Origin: Sutcliffiella tianshenii
GTDB lineage: Bacteria; Bacillota; Bacilli; Bacillales; Bacillaceae_I
Assembly (NCBI RefSeq): GCF_016908565.1
Contig: NZ_JAFBED010000010.1
Span: 32,895-96,894, forward strand
Reading direction: 5' to 3'
Length of the DNA: 64,000 nucleotides
A program made the position numbers and the translations under genes. The notes below the pieces were generated by a model. That model did no database searches and had not been told where the DNA came from. It saw only the letters and a list, made by a program, of their open reading frames with translations. Numbering within the stretch: the first letter of the stretch is position 1; the number at the start of each line of letters is the position of its first letter. Below, one piece after another: positions 9,322 through 17,774 of this stretch.

Positions 9322-10116
9322 CTATTTAAGCTTCGACAGATAATCTTTACTGATTGTTTCATGCAGGCCTGGCTTGCAGACAAACACACTGTTCTGGCCG
9401 AGGAGGTTCAGTTCTTCCCCATGCAGGGTCGTCACTTTCCCGCCTACTTCATTTACCAGGATAAGCCCGGCGGCAAAATCCCAGGGAGATAGACGTAGCG
9501 TGATATACGCATCGATCCGACCAGTCGTTACATAAGCCATTTCAAGTGCAGCAGATCCGTAAGAGCGTGTCCCCCTCACCCTTCGTACCAGCGGGGCCAG
9601 TATGGAAGGATCGATTCTTTTATTTTCTGTAATCCAAGTTGCATTCAATCCTATAATGGCCTGTTCCACAGCCACTTCTTTTAATGGAGGCAATTTTACA
9701 TCGTCAAGGTATGCCCCCTCCCCGGCTTTTGCATGATAAAGCTCATCATGCACGACATCATAGATCAACCCTATTTTACCAACACCATCATGGTATACAG
9801 CAACAGATATCGCGAAATTCCTCTGCTGGTGCACGAAATTCATCGTTCCATCAATTGGATCGATAATCCAGACAGTCCCGTCAAGCTTATCTATTTTGTC
9901 ACCGAAGCCCTCTTCGCCAAGTATTTGATGATCAGGATAGGTGTTTCTGATTTTTTCTATAAAGAATTGCTCCGTTTCACGATCAATATTCGTTACAAGG
10001 TCATCTGGAGAAGTTTTCGTATGTATCATCAGCTTTTCATTAAAGGAAGCGCGTATCCTTTCCCCAGCCTCTCTTGTCCATGTCTTTGCATTCTCATCAA
10101 TTTGCGACCAGTTCAT
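9322..10116 (-). CDS. suhB: Inositol monophosphatase family protein
   Basis: A 264-aa Mg2+-dependent phosphatase (YktC/SuhB), hydrolysing inositol-1-phosphate or related sugar phosphates. Metal-binding motifs are visible: GEEGFGD (residues about 67-73), WIIDPIDGTMNF (about 82-93) and the C-terminal SPWDFAAGLILVNEVGG. Start ATG at 10116 behind GCAGGAG. B. subtilis has it in the same neighbourhood as yktC. Confidence 0.94.
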   Translation of the reverse strand: MNWSQIDENAKTWTREAGERIRASFNEKLMIHTKTSPDDLVTNIDRETEQFFIEKIRNTYPDHQILGEEGFGDKIDKLDGTVWIIDPIDGTMNFVHQQRNFAISVAVYHDGVGKIGLIYDVVHDELYHAKAGEGAYLDDVKLPPLKEVAVEQAIIGLNATWITENKRIDPSILAPLVRRVRGTRSYGSAALEMAYVTTGRIDAYITLRLSPWDFAAGLILVNEVGGKVTTLHGEELNLLGQNSVFVCKPGLHETISKDYLSKLK

Positions 10117-10213
10117 TACGACTCCTGCCCTTCCACATCTATGTAATACTTTTCAATACAATTGTTCTTTTTAGCTTACTGAAGTGGGCATTTAAAATCA
10201 AGTAATGCGACAC

Positions 10214-10243
10214 AGAGAAAAACGAACCTCTTACAGGTTCGTT
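10214..10243 (-). terminator. Terminator after ykzI
   Basis: Minus strand AACGAACCT/AGGTTCGTT stem followed by TTTCTCTG; stops transcription before suhB. Confidence 0.8.
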
Positions 10244-10258
10244 GGGTAGCACCTGCCA

Positions 10259-10447
10259 CTAAACCTCTAAACTCAACATTTCCTTACGCAATTTCTCTAA
10301 TTTGACTTTGCTGCTATTGATCTTATCGGCATTGTTTTCTGTCATTGCATCAAACAATGTTACCAGTTCATAATCAATTTCAAGTTTCAGCACTGCCATC
10401 TGGTTTTCTTCCTTTTTCTTTTTCCAAGGTTTCACTACTTGCTTCAT
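10259..10447 (-). CDS. ykzI: Small YkzI-like protein
   Basis: A 62-aa charged protein: a very basic N-terminus (KQVVKPWKKKKEEN) followed by two predicted helices ending LEKLRKEMLSLEV. No signal or membrane segment. It starts at an ATG behind TGAGGGAGGGATT. Assignment to ykzI rests on position between suhB and yktB; function unknown. Confidence 0.68.
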   Translation of the reverse strand: MKQVVKPWKKKKEENQMAVLKLEIDYELVTLFDAMTENNADKINSSKVKLEKLRKEMLSLEV

Positions 10448-10647
10448 CCCAATCCCTCCCTCAGGTGATTTTCATGGCTCTTAGATACTCTCAACTTTTA
10501 TGGTTGATATATCATATGAAGGGATTAAAAGTTGGTAACTAAAATGTGCAATAACCCATAAGAAAAGGTAAGAAGGTGAATCTTTTTGAAAAGGCATTTG
10601 GCTATGCTAGAATATTCAGAGGAATACTTATATGTGGAGTGATGATT

Positions 10648-11295
10648 GTGGCATCAAGGAAATTTAACGGTTTTAAAAAAGCAGATTTCAATGTTTTCAA
10701 AATTGATGGGCTAGAAGGGCGAATGGCTGCTCTCCAAGAAAGGATCCAACCGAAATTCCAGCTGCTTGGAGAACATTTTGCGCCCTCTTTGACAGCGATG
10801 ACCGGTGATGAAATGCAATACCATATTGCAAAGCATGCAAGACGCACAATCAACCCGCCAAAAGATTCATGGGTCGCATTCGCAAACAGCAACCGGGGAT
10901 ATAAAATGCTGCCCCATTTTCAGATTGGATTATGGGAAACGCACGTTTTCGTATGGTTTGCCGTGATCTATGAAGCGCCGATCAAGGAAGCATACGGGGA
11001 GAAGCTAATTGAGGATGTAAAGCAGATACGCGAATCGATTCCCGCAGATTATGTTTGGTCCAAGGATCACACTAAACCTGAGGTCATCCGTCAAAGTGAT
11101 CTATCAGAGGACGAGCACAAGGACCTTTTCCAACGGTTAATGAACGTTAAAAAAGCGGAAATCCTATGCGGCATACAAATTCCCCGAGAAGAAGCGGTCA
11201 CACTCTCAGGTGACGAAACGATCGCAAGAATAGAGGAAGCGTTCCAAACGCTGCGACCTCTTTATAATCTGACAAAGAAAACAGCAGTATCCTAA
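10648..11295 (+). CDS. yktB: YktB-like DUF1054 protein
   Basis: Conserved soluble protein of 215 aa, family length about 210. Characteristic stretch KIDGLEGRMAALQERIQPKF followed by LGEHFAPSLTAM. The frame is open from 10576, but a GGAG at 10636-10639 sits 8 nt before a GTG at 10648 and 2 nt before an ATG at 10642; I chose the GTG because of spacing and family length. Function not known. Confidence 0.88.
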   Translation: MASRKFNGFKKADFNVFKIDGLEGRMAALQERIQPKFQLLGEHFAPSLTAMTGDEMQYHIAKHARRTINPPKDSWVAFANSNRGYKMLPHFQIGLWETHVFVWFAVIYEAPIKEAYGEKLIEDVKQIRESIPADYVWSKDHTKPEVIRQSDLSEDEHKDLFQRLMNVKKAEILCGIQIPREEAVTLSGDETIARIEEAFQTLRPLYNLTKKTAVS

Positions 11296-11335
11296 AAAAA
11301 CAAGAATCGGCTTTAGTTCCGATTCTTGTTTTTTT
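11293..11335. terminator. Bidirectional terminator
   Basis: ACAAGAATCGG/CCGATTCTTGT stem with A7 and T7 flanks between convergent yktB and yktA. Confidence 0.93.
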
Positions 11336-11603
11336 ACATTTTCACTCTATCTCCCGATTCCAGGCTTTTTGCTTTTTTAATCGTCTGATAGGCAGAGAAC
11401 CCGCTCAACTCTTCATACTCGTTAGCTAGGTTTCTCTCTTCTGCTTTTCCAGGCACTATTTCCTTGAAGCGGCGATATACGCTCATCAGATGATCCCGCT
11501 CGATTCCTTTGTCATACGCCTGCTCCACCGCTTCGTAAAAAGCAATCACATCCACGATTTCGTCTGTTGTCCAGTCATAGGAAATGGGATAAGAAAAGTC
11601 CAT
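11334..11603 (-). CDS. yktA: UPF0223 family protein YktA
   Basis: An 89-aa protein beginning MDFSYPISYDWTTDEIVDV, the recognisable UPF0223 pattern, ending with a basic KKAKSLESGDRVKM. Starts at an ATG behind GAGGTGAC. Soluble; function unknown. Confidence 0.92.
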   Translation of the reverse strand: MDFSYPISYDWTTDEIVDVIAFYEAVEQAYDKGIERDHLMSVYRRFKEIVPGKAEERNLANEYEELSGFSAYQTIKKAKSLESGDRVKM

Positions 11604-11658
11604 ACTGTCACCTCATTATGTAAGCTCATTTCGTTACATAGTATAGCACTTACTTATC

Positions 11659-12621
11659 TTAGATTGTCCAGTCTTTGCGAATTTCTTCCGCTTGCAAGAT
11701 GATTCTCCCTATCAGTTCACCTGCAGAGGGAACATCATCAATCAAGCCCATCACCTGTCCTGCCCAGGCAAACCCCTGTTCAACTTCCCCTTCATGGATG
11801 AACCGTTTATTTGCCACTCCACTTATATATTCCCTTAATCCTTCATACCCCTCAGCGTTCTTTTCACGCGCCAATATCTCTTCCGTCCATTTATTGTGAA
11901 TGGCCCTGGCAGGTGCACCTATGCTTTTTTTAATGATGACTGTATCATTTTCCGTACCTTTGACAAGCATCTCTTTATAGATGGGATGCGCATGCAGGCA
12001 TTCTTTCGTTGCAATGAATCGAGTACCCATCTCGATCCCTTCTGCTCCTAAGCTTAATGCCGCCATCAATCCCCTTCCGTCCCCTATTCCACCTGAGGCA
12101 ATAACAGGTATGGATAGGGCATCCACCACTTTTGGGACGAGGACCATCGTCCCTAAATCCTGCTTTCCTAGATGCCCTCCCCCTTCCTGCCCCACGACCA
12201 TGACAGCGTCAGCACCCAATTCCTCGGCCTTCTCGGCCTGCCTTCTTGCAGCAACCAGTACAAGCTTTTTACAAGGGGTGTTCTCCAACCTTTTGAAAAT
12301 CGGGGCAGGGTTCCCTCCAGTCATGGATATCACCGGTACTCCTTCTTCTATTGCCACATCCAGCATATGTTCAAAAGGCCGACCATGCTGACCAATGGCA
12401 TAATTCACGCCAAACGGCTTATCAGTCAGACTCTTCAATTTATGTATCTCTGCCCTGAGCTCTTCAGGGGTATCGAGGCTCATGGCTGTGATTTGCCCTA
12501 GTCCGCCGGCATTTGAAACCGCTGCGGCAAGATCAGCATAAGCCAGATAGGCCAGTCCTCCTTGAATGATTGGATATTCAATATGTAATAAGTCTGTTAT
12601 TCTAGTTTTCCATTTCATCAT
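11659..12621 (-). CDS. Nitronate monooxygenase / FabK-like FMN-dependent TIM-barrel protein
   Basis: A 320-aa FMN-binding protein. N-terminal PIIQGGLAYLAYADLAAAVSN, the VGQEGGGHLG loop near residue 145 and the phosphate-binding IASGGIGDGRGLMAALSLGA segment near 178-197 are typical of the 2-nitropropane dioxygenase / enoyl-ACP reductase II superfamily. GTRFIAT follows, as in this group. Whether it oxidises nitronates or reduces enoyl-ACP cannot be told from sequence alone. AAAGGAGC precedes the ATG at 12621; an ATG directly after it is an alternative. Confidence 0.88.
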   Translation of the reverse strand: MMKWKTRITDLLHIEYPIIQGGLAYLAYADLAAAVSNAGGLGQITAMSLDTPEELRAEIHKLKSLTDKPFGVNYAIGQHGRPFEHMLDVAIEEGVPVISMTGGNPAPIFKRLENTPCKKLVLVAARRQAEKAEELGADAVMVVGQEGGGHLGKQDLGTMVLVPKVVDALSIPVIASGGIGDGRGLMAALSLGAEGIEMGTRFIATKECLHAHPIYKEMLVKGTENDTVIIKKSIGAPARAIHNKWTEEILAREKNAEGYEGLREYISGVANKRFIHEGEVEQGFAWAGQVMGLIDDVPSAGELIGRIILQAEEIRKDWTI

Positions 12622-12730
12622 GTATTAGCTCCTTTCCATTGTTCAATATATTCTTTTTCGAAAGCTCAAATCCTGTTTTTTTCAACGAATTATATATAAG
12701 AAAAATCTATGCAACCTTACTTTTAAATGC

Positions 12731-12736
12731 TATAAT
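12731..12736 (+). promoter_or_regulatory. Extended -10 element upstream of speA
   Basis: TGCTATAAT (TATAAT at 12731-12736) gives an extended -10 about 110 bp before the speA start; no clear -35 hexamer. Confidence 0.4.
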
Positions 12737-12847
12737 TCATTTGTTTTATGTGTAAGTTTGTTCTGCGTTTTAAGATACGTTAAGATGAAGATAGATTTTA
12801 CATGATAAAAATGTCAAAGAAATTATGTAAAGAGGTGCTTAGTAAAA

Positions 12848-14329
12848 TTGACATACTCCCAAAATGAAACACCATTGTTTACTGGCTTGATCGAACACGC
12901 AAAAAAGAATCCAGTTCAATTTCATATACCCGGCCATAAAAAAGGGGCAGGCATCGATCCCGAGTTTCGTGCATTCATCGGTGATAACGCACTGTCCATC
13001 GATTTGATAAATATAGGTCCCCTAGACGACCTGCACCAGCCAAAAGGTATGATTAAAGATGCACAGGATTTAGCTGCGAAGGCTTTCGGTGCCGATCATA
13101 CTTTTTTCTCTGTACAAGGTACCAGCGGAGCCATCATGACAATGGTCATGGCTGTTTGCGGACCTGGTGAAAAAATCATCGTCCCTAGGAACGTGCACAA
13201 GTCTGTCATGTCTGCAATCGTTTTTTCGGGTGCTGTCCCAATATTCATTCACCCCGAAGTAGACAAAGAACTTGGGATTTCCCACGGCATCACTACCGAT
13301 TCTGTTGAACGGGCCCTCAAGCAGCATCCGGATGCAAAGGGTGTTCTTGTCATCAATCCGACCTACTTCGGCATTTCAGCCGACCTGAGCCAGATTGTTG
13401 AAATTGCCCACAGTTTCAATGTACCGGTACTAGTCGATGAAGCGCACGGGGTTCATATCCATTTCCATGAAGAGCTTCCCCTGTCCGCCATGCAGGCAGG
13501 AGCAGATATGGCGGCAACAAGCGTGCACAAGCTAGGTGGATCTATGACACAGAGTTCCATCCTGAATGTACGCGAAGGACTTGTGAATGTGAATCGAATT
13601 CAATCCATCCTGAGCATGCTTACGACGACATCAACCTCCTACCTTCTATTGGCAAGCTTGGATGTTGCCCGTAAGAGGCTTGCGACAGAAGGACATATGT
13701 TGATTGAAAAAACGATCCAACTTGCCAACGAGACAAGGGATGCAATCAATGCGATTGACAATTTATATTGTGTTGGACCGGAAATACTGGGAAGAAAGGC
13801 AACTTTCGATTACGACCCGACAAAATTGATCATATCTGTAAAGAAATTAAATCTTACAGGATATGACGTAGAAAAATGGCTCCGTAAAAACTATAACATT
13901 GAAGTGGAACTTTCCGATCTGTACAATATCCTATGCATTGTAACCCCTGGTGACACCTCAGTTGAAACCGGGATATTGCTTACTGCATTAAGGGAACTTG
14001 CAAATCAGCAACGCGACAAGGCTGAAGATCAAGAAAATCAGGTCAAGGTATTTTTGCCTGACATTCCAGTCCTGGCCATTGCACCTCGTGATGCTTTCTA
14101 TTCAGAGACGGAAGTCGTGCCATTCGAAAAGTCAGCAGGAAGGATCATCGCTGAATTCATCATGGTGTATCCTCCAGGCATCCCTATCTTCACACCTGGG
14201 GAAATCATCACAGAAGAGAACCTGGCCTACATTTCCAAGACATTGGAAGTCGGTCTTCCTGTTCAAGGCCCTGAAGACTATGAACTCAAAACGCTCAGGG
14301 TCATCAAGGAACATAAAGCAATCAAATAA
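12848..14329 (+). CDS. speA: Arginine decarboxylase (Orn/Lys/Arg decarboxylase family)
   Basis: PLP-dependent fold-III decarboxylase of 493 aa, close to the 490 aa of B. subtilis SpeA; makes agmatine, the first step to putrescine and spermidine. PVQFHIPGHKKG is near the N-terminus, VQGTSGAIMTMVMAVCGPG near 97, LVDEAHGVHIHF near 195 and the PLP lysine in TSVHKLGGSMTQSSI near 225. The start is a TTG at 12848 with AGAGGTG 10 nt upstream. Followed by a terminator shared with SR1. Confidence 0.95.
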   Translation: MTYSQNETPLFTGLIEHAKKNPVQFHIPGHKKGAGIDPEFRAFIGDNALSIDLINIGPLDDLHQPKGMIKDAQDLAAKAFGADHTFFSVQGTSGAIMTMVMAVCGPGEKIIVPRNVHKSVMSAIVFSGAVPIFIHPEVDKELGISHGITTDSVERALKQHPDAKGVLVINPTYFGISADLSQIVEIAHSFNVPVLVDEAHGVHIHFHEELPLSAMQAGADMAATSVHKLGGSMTQSSILNVREGLVNVNRIQSILSMLTTTSTSYLLLASLDVARKRLATEGHMLIEKTIQLANETRDAINAIDNLYCVGPEILGRKATFDYDPTKLIISVKKLNLTGYDVEKWLRKNYNIEVELSDLYNILCIVTPGDTSVETGILLTALRELANQQRDKAEDQENQVKVFLPDIPVLAIAPRDAFYSETEVVPFEKSAGRIIAEFIMVYPPGIPIFTPGEIITEENLAYISKTLEVGLPVQGPEDYELKTLRVIKEHKAIK

Positions 14330-14332
14330 AAC

Positions 14333-14373
14333 ACAAAGAAACAGCAGTCGGGATTGCGACTGCTGTTTTATTT
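14333..14373. terminator. Bidirectional terminator of speA and SR1
   Basis: AACAGCAGTCG/CGACTGCTGTT stem; T-run TTTTATTT on the plus strand and TTTCTTTG on the minus strand. Confidence 0.85.
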
Positions 14374-14398
14374 ATATCTGCTATCCATCATCATTCTA

Positions 14399-14524
14399 TT
14401 AATCTAGGTCTTCCACTTTCTCAGAGCACTTACATTCTGTACATTTCGCATAATAAGTCGTAACTTTTTCATCCTCGAAGTGGTCTACCGCGCTGTTGCA
14501 AGTTTGACAAATAATTGTACCCAT
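14399..14524 (-). CDS. sr1P: GapA-binding peptide SR1P
   Basis: A 41-aa peptide, MGTIICQTCNSAVDHFEDEK then VTTYYAKCTECKC, matching the SR1P family, which binds glyceraldehyde-3-phosphate dehydrogenase GapA and promotes its interaction with RNase J1 in B. subtilis. Four cysteines (CxxC and CxxCxC) suggest metal binding. The start at 14524 is 9 nt from GGGG; an in-frame ATG two codons upstream is too close to it. RNase J1 is encoded 13 kb away in this window. Confidence 0.9.
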   Translation of the reverse strand: MGTIICQTCNSAVDHFEDEKVTTYYAKCTECKCSEKVEDLD

Positions 14525-14582
14525 ACACATTTACCCCTTTTCAAAGTATATTTTATTGGAAAACAGTTTGTGTATCAAGAAA

Positions 14583-14597
14583 TTGTAAGCGTTTTCT
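14583..14597. promoter_or_regulatory. cre-like catabolite element in SR1 leader
   Basis: TTGTAAGCGTTTTCT agrees at every defined position with the cre consensus WTGNAANCGNWNNCW. It lies just after the predicted SR1 transcription start, a position suited to CcpA repression. Confidence 0.7.
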
Positions 14598-14609
14598 CTT
14601 ATTAAATAC

Positions 14610-14638
14610 ATCATAAACCGTTAAATGTGTTATGTCAA
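14610..14638 (-). promoter_or_regulatory. Sigma-A promoter of SR1
   Basis: Minus strand TTGACA (14633-14638), 17-nt spacer, TATGAT (14610-14615). The -35 and spacer are overlapped by one of two CcpN-like boxes. Confidence 0.78.
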
Positions 14639-14663
14639 TAACTAAATTGTATAACACATTTAA
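14621..14663. promoter_or_regulatory. Paired CcpN-like operators in inverted repeat
   Basis: TTAAATGTGTTAT (14621-14633) and ATAACACATTTAA (14651-14663) form a perfect 13-bp inverted repeat with 17 bp between. The minus-strand reading TGTGTTATACA at 14648-14658 fits the CcpN consensus TRTGHYATAYW in all 11 positions; the other arm fits 9 of 11. CcpN represses sr1, gapB and pckA under glycolytic conditions in B. subtilis. Confidence 0.72.
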
Positions 14664-14715
14664 AAATAGGTAAGTTAATTATATATACTCTTTATCATGA
14701 AGAATAATTCATTGA

Positions 14716-14752
14716 CGAAAAGGGCCATCACCTATTATCTGGTGATGGCCCT
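14716..14752 (-). terminator. Terminator after DUF3055 gene
   Basis: GGGCCATCACC/GGTGATGGCCC perfect 11-bp stem followed on the minus strand by TTTTCG. Confidence 0.88.
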
Positions 14753-14768
14753 TAAACTATGGAGATTT

Positions 14769-15068
14769 TTATTCGTACTGTTCTTGGAAAGGAGTTGCAG
14801 GAATGGCTTCGGAAAAGAATTCCGCTAGATCTTCCGCTTGTTCTTTAGAGTCGATTCGGAAAACATGTTGAAGGTGATTTAGGTCGGTAATATCTTTGGG
14901 ATCGAGGAGCGTGGAGCGGCCGGTTTGCATACAGATGACAAGGGGTTTACCAAAAAACAAATTCGTATAGACGATACCGAAATCATACCTTGTATCCTTG
15001 GTGGTGAATCCTACGAATCGCACAGGGACATTCTCATTGTTATCATAAAGCTTGTCAAATAGGTTCAT
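14769..15068 (-). CDS. DUF3055-like conserved protein
   Basis: A 99-aa soluble protein starting MNLFDKLYDNNENVPVRFVG, with the conserved FGIVYTNLFFGKPLVICMQT core and an acidic C-terminus. I recognise the DUF3055/SAV0927-like pattern, but function is not known. AAGGAGGAACC precedes the ATG. Divergent from the DUF1885-like gene. Confidence 0.78.
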   Translation of the reverse strand: MNLFDKLYDNNENVPVRFVGFTTKDTRYDFGIVYTNLFFGKPLVICMQTGRSTLLDPKDITDLNHLQHVFRIDSKEQAEDLAEFFSEAIPATPFQEQYE

Positions 15069-15155
15069 ACGGTTCCTCCTTCTTAATTTTTTGTTTATTC
15101 AGATATTTATTATATCGCAAAAAATGGGCTAATTGCAAGAATTTTAACTTAATGA

Positions 15156-15185
15156 TTGTCACAGACTTTCTGCAAGTGCTAGAAT
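15156..15185 (+). promoter_or_regulatory. Sigma-A promoter of the DUF1885-like gene
   Basis: TTGTCA, 18-nt spacer, TAGAAT, 40 bp before the start codon. Confidence 0.6.
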
Positions 15186-15225
15186 TATATTTAATGAAGA
15201 ATTGTCATATTTAGGAGTGAAATGA

Positions 15226-15651
15226 ATGGCTAGCAGCGCGTATATTAACCTTGTTCCAAAATCTCCAAAGAAAACCCTTACAGTACAAGATGTAAAGGAA
15301 CTGCTCACCTACTATAAAGAAATTACGGAAAAAACGGGAAAGCAATTGGGATGGGAATATAGCCAAGCGGCTTTCCCATATGAAATCAAGGAAACTCCGG
15401 AGGGACAAGGGCAATGGTTCTACCTCAAGGCAAAGGAAGACCGTTATAAGATGATCCTGATAGGTGTAGGCAGCCAAGCACCAATCGATGGGGAAGATGA
15501 GCCACTATCCTACATACAAGTTACACTGCACGATCAAAGTACACATGGAGACAAAGGAAAAGCCAATGAGCTCTGCAAGTTCCTAGCCAAGAAGCTTGAA
15601 GCGGAGCTAAAACTATTTACAGGAAGCATCATGTATTACTATAAGCGTTAA
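15226..15651 (+). CDS. DUF1885-like conserved Bacillus protein
   Basis: A 141-aa soluble protein: MASSAYINLVPKSPKKTLTV, then a helical region KELLTYYKEITEKTGKQLGW, and a C-terminal GDKGKANELCKFLAKKLEAE helix. The pattern resembles DUF1885, but no function is known. GGAGTG lies 6 nt before the ATG. Monocistronic: own promoter and terminator. Confidence 0.75.
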   Translation: MASSAYINLVPKSPKKTLTVQDVKELLTYYKEITEKTGKQLGWEYSQAAFPYEIKETPEGQGQWFYLKAKEDRYKMILIGVGSQAPIDGEDEPLSYIQVTLHDQSTHGDKGKANELCKFLAKKLEAELKLFTGSIMYYYKR

Positions 15652-15658
15652 TGAACCG

Positions 15659-15696
15659 AAAAAGACCCGTCTGATATTGTCTGACGGGTCTTTTCT
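15659..15696 (+). terminator. Terminator of the DUF1885-like gene
   Basis: AAGACCCGTC/GACGGGTCTT stem followed by TTTTCTG. Confidence 0.88.
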
Positions 15697-15738
15697 GTCT
15701 CTATGCCCATATTGTAAACTATCCTTGCACAGATGTCA

Positions 15739-15771
15739 GAAAAAAAAAGAAACCCTGCATGGAGGGCTTCC
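15739..15771 (-). terminator. Terminator of the deacetylase gene
   Basis: Minus strand GAAGCCCT/AGGGTTTC stem followed by T9. Confidence 0.8.
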
Positions 15772-15782
15772 TGTTCAAACTT

Positions 15783-16682
15783 CTACAATTCCGACTGATC
15801 CGTTTTTACTTCAATCAGGCTTGGATCGAGCATTTCATACCCTTTATCCTGCAAGCCTTTGACAATATCAGCAAGTGCTGCATTGGTCCATTCACGGTCA
15901 TGCATCAGTAGGTTAGCGCCACTTCTCAATTCCTTTGCATTTACCATGATGTCCGCTATAGCATCTGCAGTAGTGTAATCCTGTTCCCAATCATAACCGT
16001 AAGTCCAATTCATCCTTACCATTCCTTCACTTGCCACCAGTTCATCGGAATAGTCCGTGTTGATGCCAAACGGCGCCCGGAAAAATTTAGGCTGTTCACC
16101 GATAATCTCTTCAATCAAATCATTCAATCCTACAATTTCTTCATATTGTTCCTCTTCAGTTAGCTGCCTTAAAGATTTATGGTTCATCGTGTGATTTCCA
16201 ATGGGGAAACCCATTTCATGGATTTTCTTCAGTGTCTCTTTTTCTTCCTCGGTTTGCAGGAAATGTCCATTGACAAAGAAAATCGCCTTTACGCCAAGTT
16301 CCTTCAATGTTGTAGCCATCTCCATGGCGTAGCGGTCAGGAGCATCATCTATAGTGAGTAGTACCACTTCAGCGTTTGCTTCACCAATTGGCTGGACGGA
16401 AGAATCTGCCGGATTGACTGTATACTGGGGTTCTTCTGATTCACTATCAGCAGATTCGGGGGCGGTAGTTGCCTCTTCGGCATTTTCCGAACCTTCTTCT
16501 TCCTCTGGGACACCTTCACTATCTTCCTGGGTTTCTGATACTTCCCCTTCATCATTATCGTTGTTCTGATTTGACTCTGTTGCAGTTTCCCCTTCATCCG
16601 CCTGGCTGTTTTCATTTTGAGGTGATTCAGCACAAGCTGTCAGGAGGAGCATCAGTAGCGTAGGCACTATCCATTTTTTCAT
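15783..16682 (-). CDS. Polysaccharide deacetylase lipoprotein
   Basis: Predicted membrane-anchored NodB-domain carbohydrate esterase of 299 aa. MKKWIVPTLLMLLLTAC is a lipoprotein signal with the Cys at residue 17. Residues about 20-95 form a very acidic, low-complexity linker (Glu, Asp, Ser, Asn). The NodB domain follows, with motif 1 TIDDAP, motif 2 HTMNH and motif 3 RAPFG; the metal-binding Asp and two His are in place. Substrate (peptidoglycan or other glycan) not known. Start ATG at 16682 with GGAGGAAAG; a frame 9 codons longer lacks a ribosome site. Confidence 0.9.
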   Translation of the reverse strand: MKKWIVPTLLMLLLTACAESPQNENSQADEGETATESNQNNDNDEGEVSETQEDSEGVPEEEEGSENAEEATTAPESADSESEEPQYTVNPADSSVQPIGEANAEVVLLTIDDAPDRYAMEMATTLKELGVKAIFFVNGHFLQTEEEKETLKKIHEMGFPIGNHTMNHKSLRQLTEEEQYEEIVGLNDLIEEIIGEQPKFFRAPFGINTDYSDELVASEGMVRMNWTYGYDWEQDYTTADAIADIMVNAKELRSGANLLMHDREWTNAALADIVKGLQDKGYEMLDPSLIEVKTDQSEL

Positions 16683-16812
16683 GTTCTTTCCTCCATATGT
16701 AAAGTTCACCTATTATCATACTAGCTTACATTACCCTGTGGCAATCCTTTTACCGAATTTAGGGGCATTGTCTAAAGATGGGACTATAACAGATAGTACA
16801 AAATGCCCAGAA

Positions 16813-17055
16813 TCAAAAAATCAAGTAATAAAATAGACTCTGGAAGCTAAAATAGAAAAGGAAGCTAATCACAGTAGTAACGGCAGCCTGCTTTTTCTTA
16901 TGAATGATCGAGTGTGCCAATACATAGCAGAGATAGATGAATACCCCAAGGAGAATGACTTTAGCCTGCAGTTTATCTCTTACAGAAAACCATTCGATGA
17001 GACTATAAGCGCCAAAAAGGACATTCTGTATTAAAAACACTACATAATTTTTCAT
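16813..17055 (-). CDS. Small membrane protein, unknown
   Basis: An 80-aa hydrophobic protein with three predicted membrane helices (about residues 4-22, 32-50, 57-78) and a basic HKKKQ loop. AAGGAGC lies 8 nt before the ATG. No family recognised. Confidence 0.72.
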   Translation of the reverse strand: MKNYVVFLIQNVLFGAYSLIEWFSVRDKLQAKVILLGVFIYLCYVLAHSIIHKKKQAAVTTVISFLFYFSFQSLFYYLIF

Positions 17056-17319
17056 AAAAGCAGCTCCTTACTGCATATTTCTATTATGGTAATAGCCTTT
17101 TTCGATCAACAGGAAACCTAATAATATTTATGCTGGAAAAGAACAATCTATTTTTCAATTTTGTAACATTTCCATGACAAGCATTTATTTGCTATTTTTT
17201 CATGATAGAATATCACCGTATAGTTACATAGTAGGAGTTTTGATTCCGAATCGATTTTTGGTTAAATATTTAGCATTCTTGCATACATACATTACTTTTT
17301 ACAGAAAGTGAGGATTGCC

Positions 17320-17712
17320 ATGATCAGAGGCTCTGTCATTTTGATAACGTTGTCTTTTTTCATATTGTCTTCCTGCCAAGAGAATAAAACAATTACTCAC
17401 GTTCAATTCCCTGAGCATTCCAAGACCTTAGTTTTTTTTACTGATGAAAGTAATATCCAGGAAGAAAGCACTTATTATGATGCTATCCTTGATTTAAAAG
17501 GGTCTTATCCGAACGAAGTTGCCAATCTGATGGTCGTCCCATTAAGAGATGAAAAAACATTATACAAGCAGTTCAATATAAAGAGCACTCCCTCTTTATT
17601 GGTGGTGCTCGATAACGAGGTAGTAACACAAGTGGATGGAACTCGCCAAAAGGAAGATATCGTCGGTTCCATTGAAAAAGCATTGAGCAAGTCCGGAGAG
17701 GCCCTTCATTGA
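17320..17712 (+). CDS. Thioredoxin-fold-like lipoprotein without CxxC
   Basis: A 130-aa predicted lipoprotein: MIRGSVILITLSFFILSSC with lipobox Cys19. The mature part reads like a thioredoxin fold (KTLVFFTDES, then YKQFNIKSTPSLLVVLDNEV with a cis-Pro-like TPS), but the CxxC active site is absent, so no redox function is inferred. I place the start at the ATG at 17320 behind GTGAGG; an upstream GTG at 17308 is part of that ribosome site. Confidence 0.72.
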   Translation: MIRGSVILITLSFFILSSCQENKTITHVQFPEHSKTLVFFTDESNIQEESTYYDAILDLKGSYPNEVANLMVVPLRDEKTLYKQFNIKSTPSLLVVLDNEVVTQVDGTRQKEDIVGSIEKALSKSGEALH

Positions 17713-17727
17713 GGGGCTTTTTTTTAT
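17699..17727 (+). terminator. Terminator of the Trx-like lipoprotein gene
   Basis: GCCCTTCA/TGAGGGGC stem followed by T8; overlaps the end of the coding region. Confidence 0.78.
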
Positions 17728-17737
17728 GAAAGAAATA

Positions 17738-17772
17738 CAAAAAAAGCACCCGGATTTCCGGGTGCTTTTTTG
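17738..17772. terminator. Terminator of the pdh operon
   Basis: AAAGCACCCGG/CCGGGTGCTTT stem with A/T runs, directly after pdhD. Confidence 0.93.
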
Positions 17773-17774
17773 AT

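Larger units (their letters stand above)
14338..14603 (-). ncRNA. sr1: SR1-like dual-function regulatory RNA
   Basis: In B. subtilis the SR1 RNA lies between speA and pdhA, base-pairs with ahrC mRNA and also encodes the GapA-binding peptide SR1P. Here the same interval encodes a clear SR1P on the minus strand, a sigma-A promoter (TTGACA-N17-TATGAT) predicting a 5' end near 14603, and a terminator ending near 14338, giving a transcript of about 265 nt (B. subtilis SR1 is 205 nt). A second possible promoter (TTGATA-N17-TAAAAT, 14550-14578) would give about 210 nt. Base-pairing with ahrC cannot be tested because ahrC is outside the window. Confidence 0.78.
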
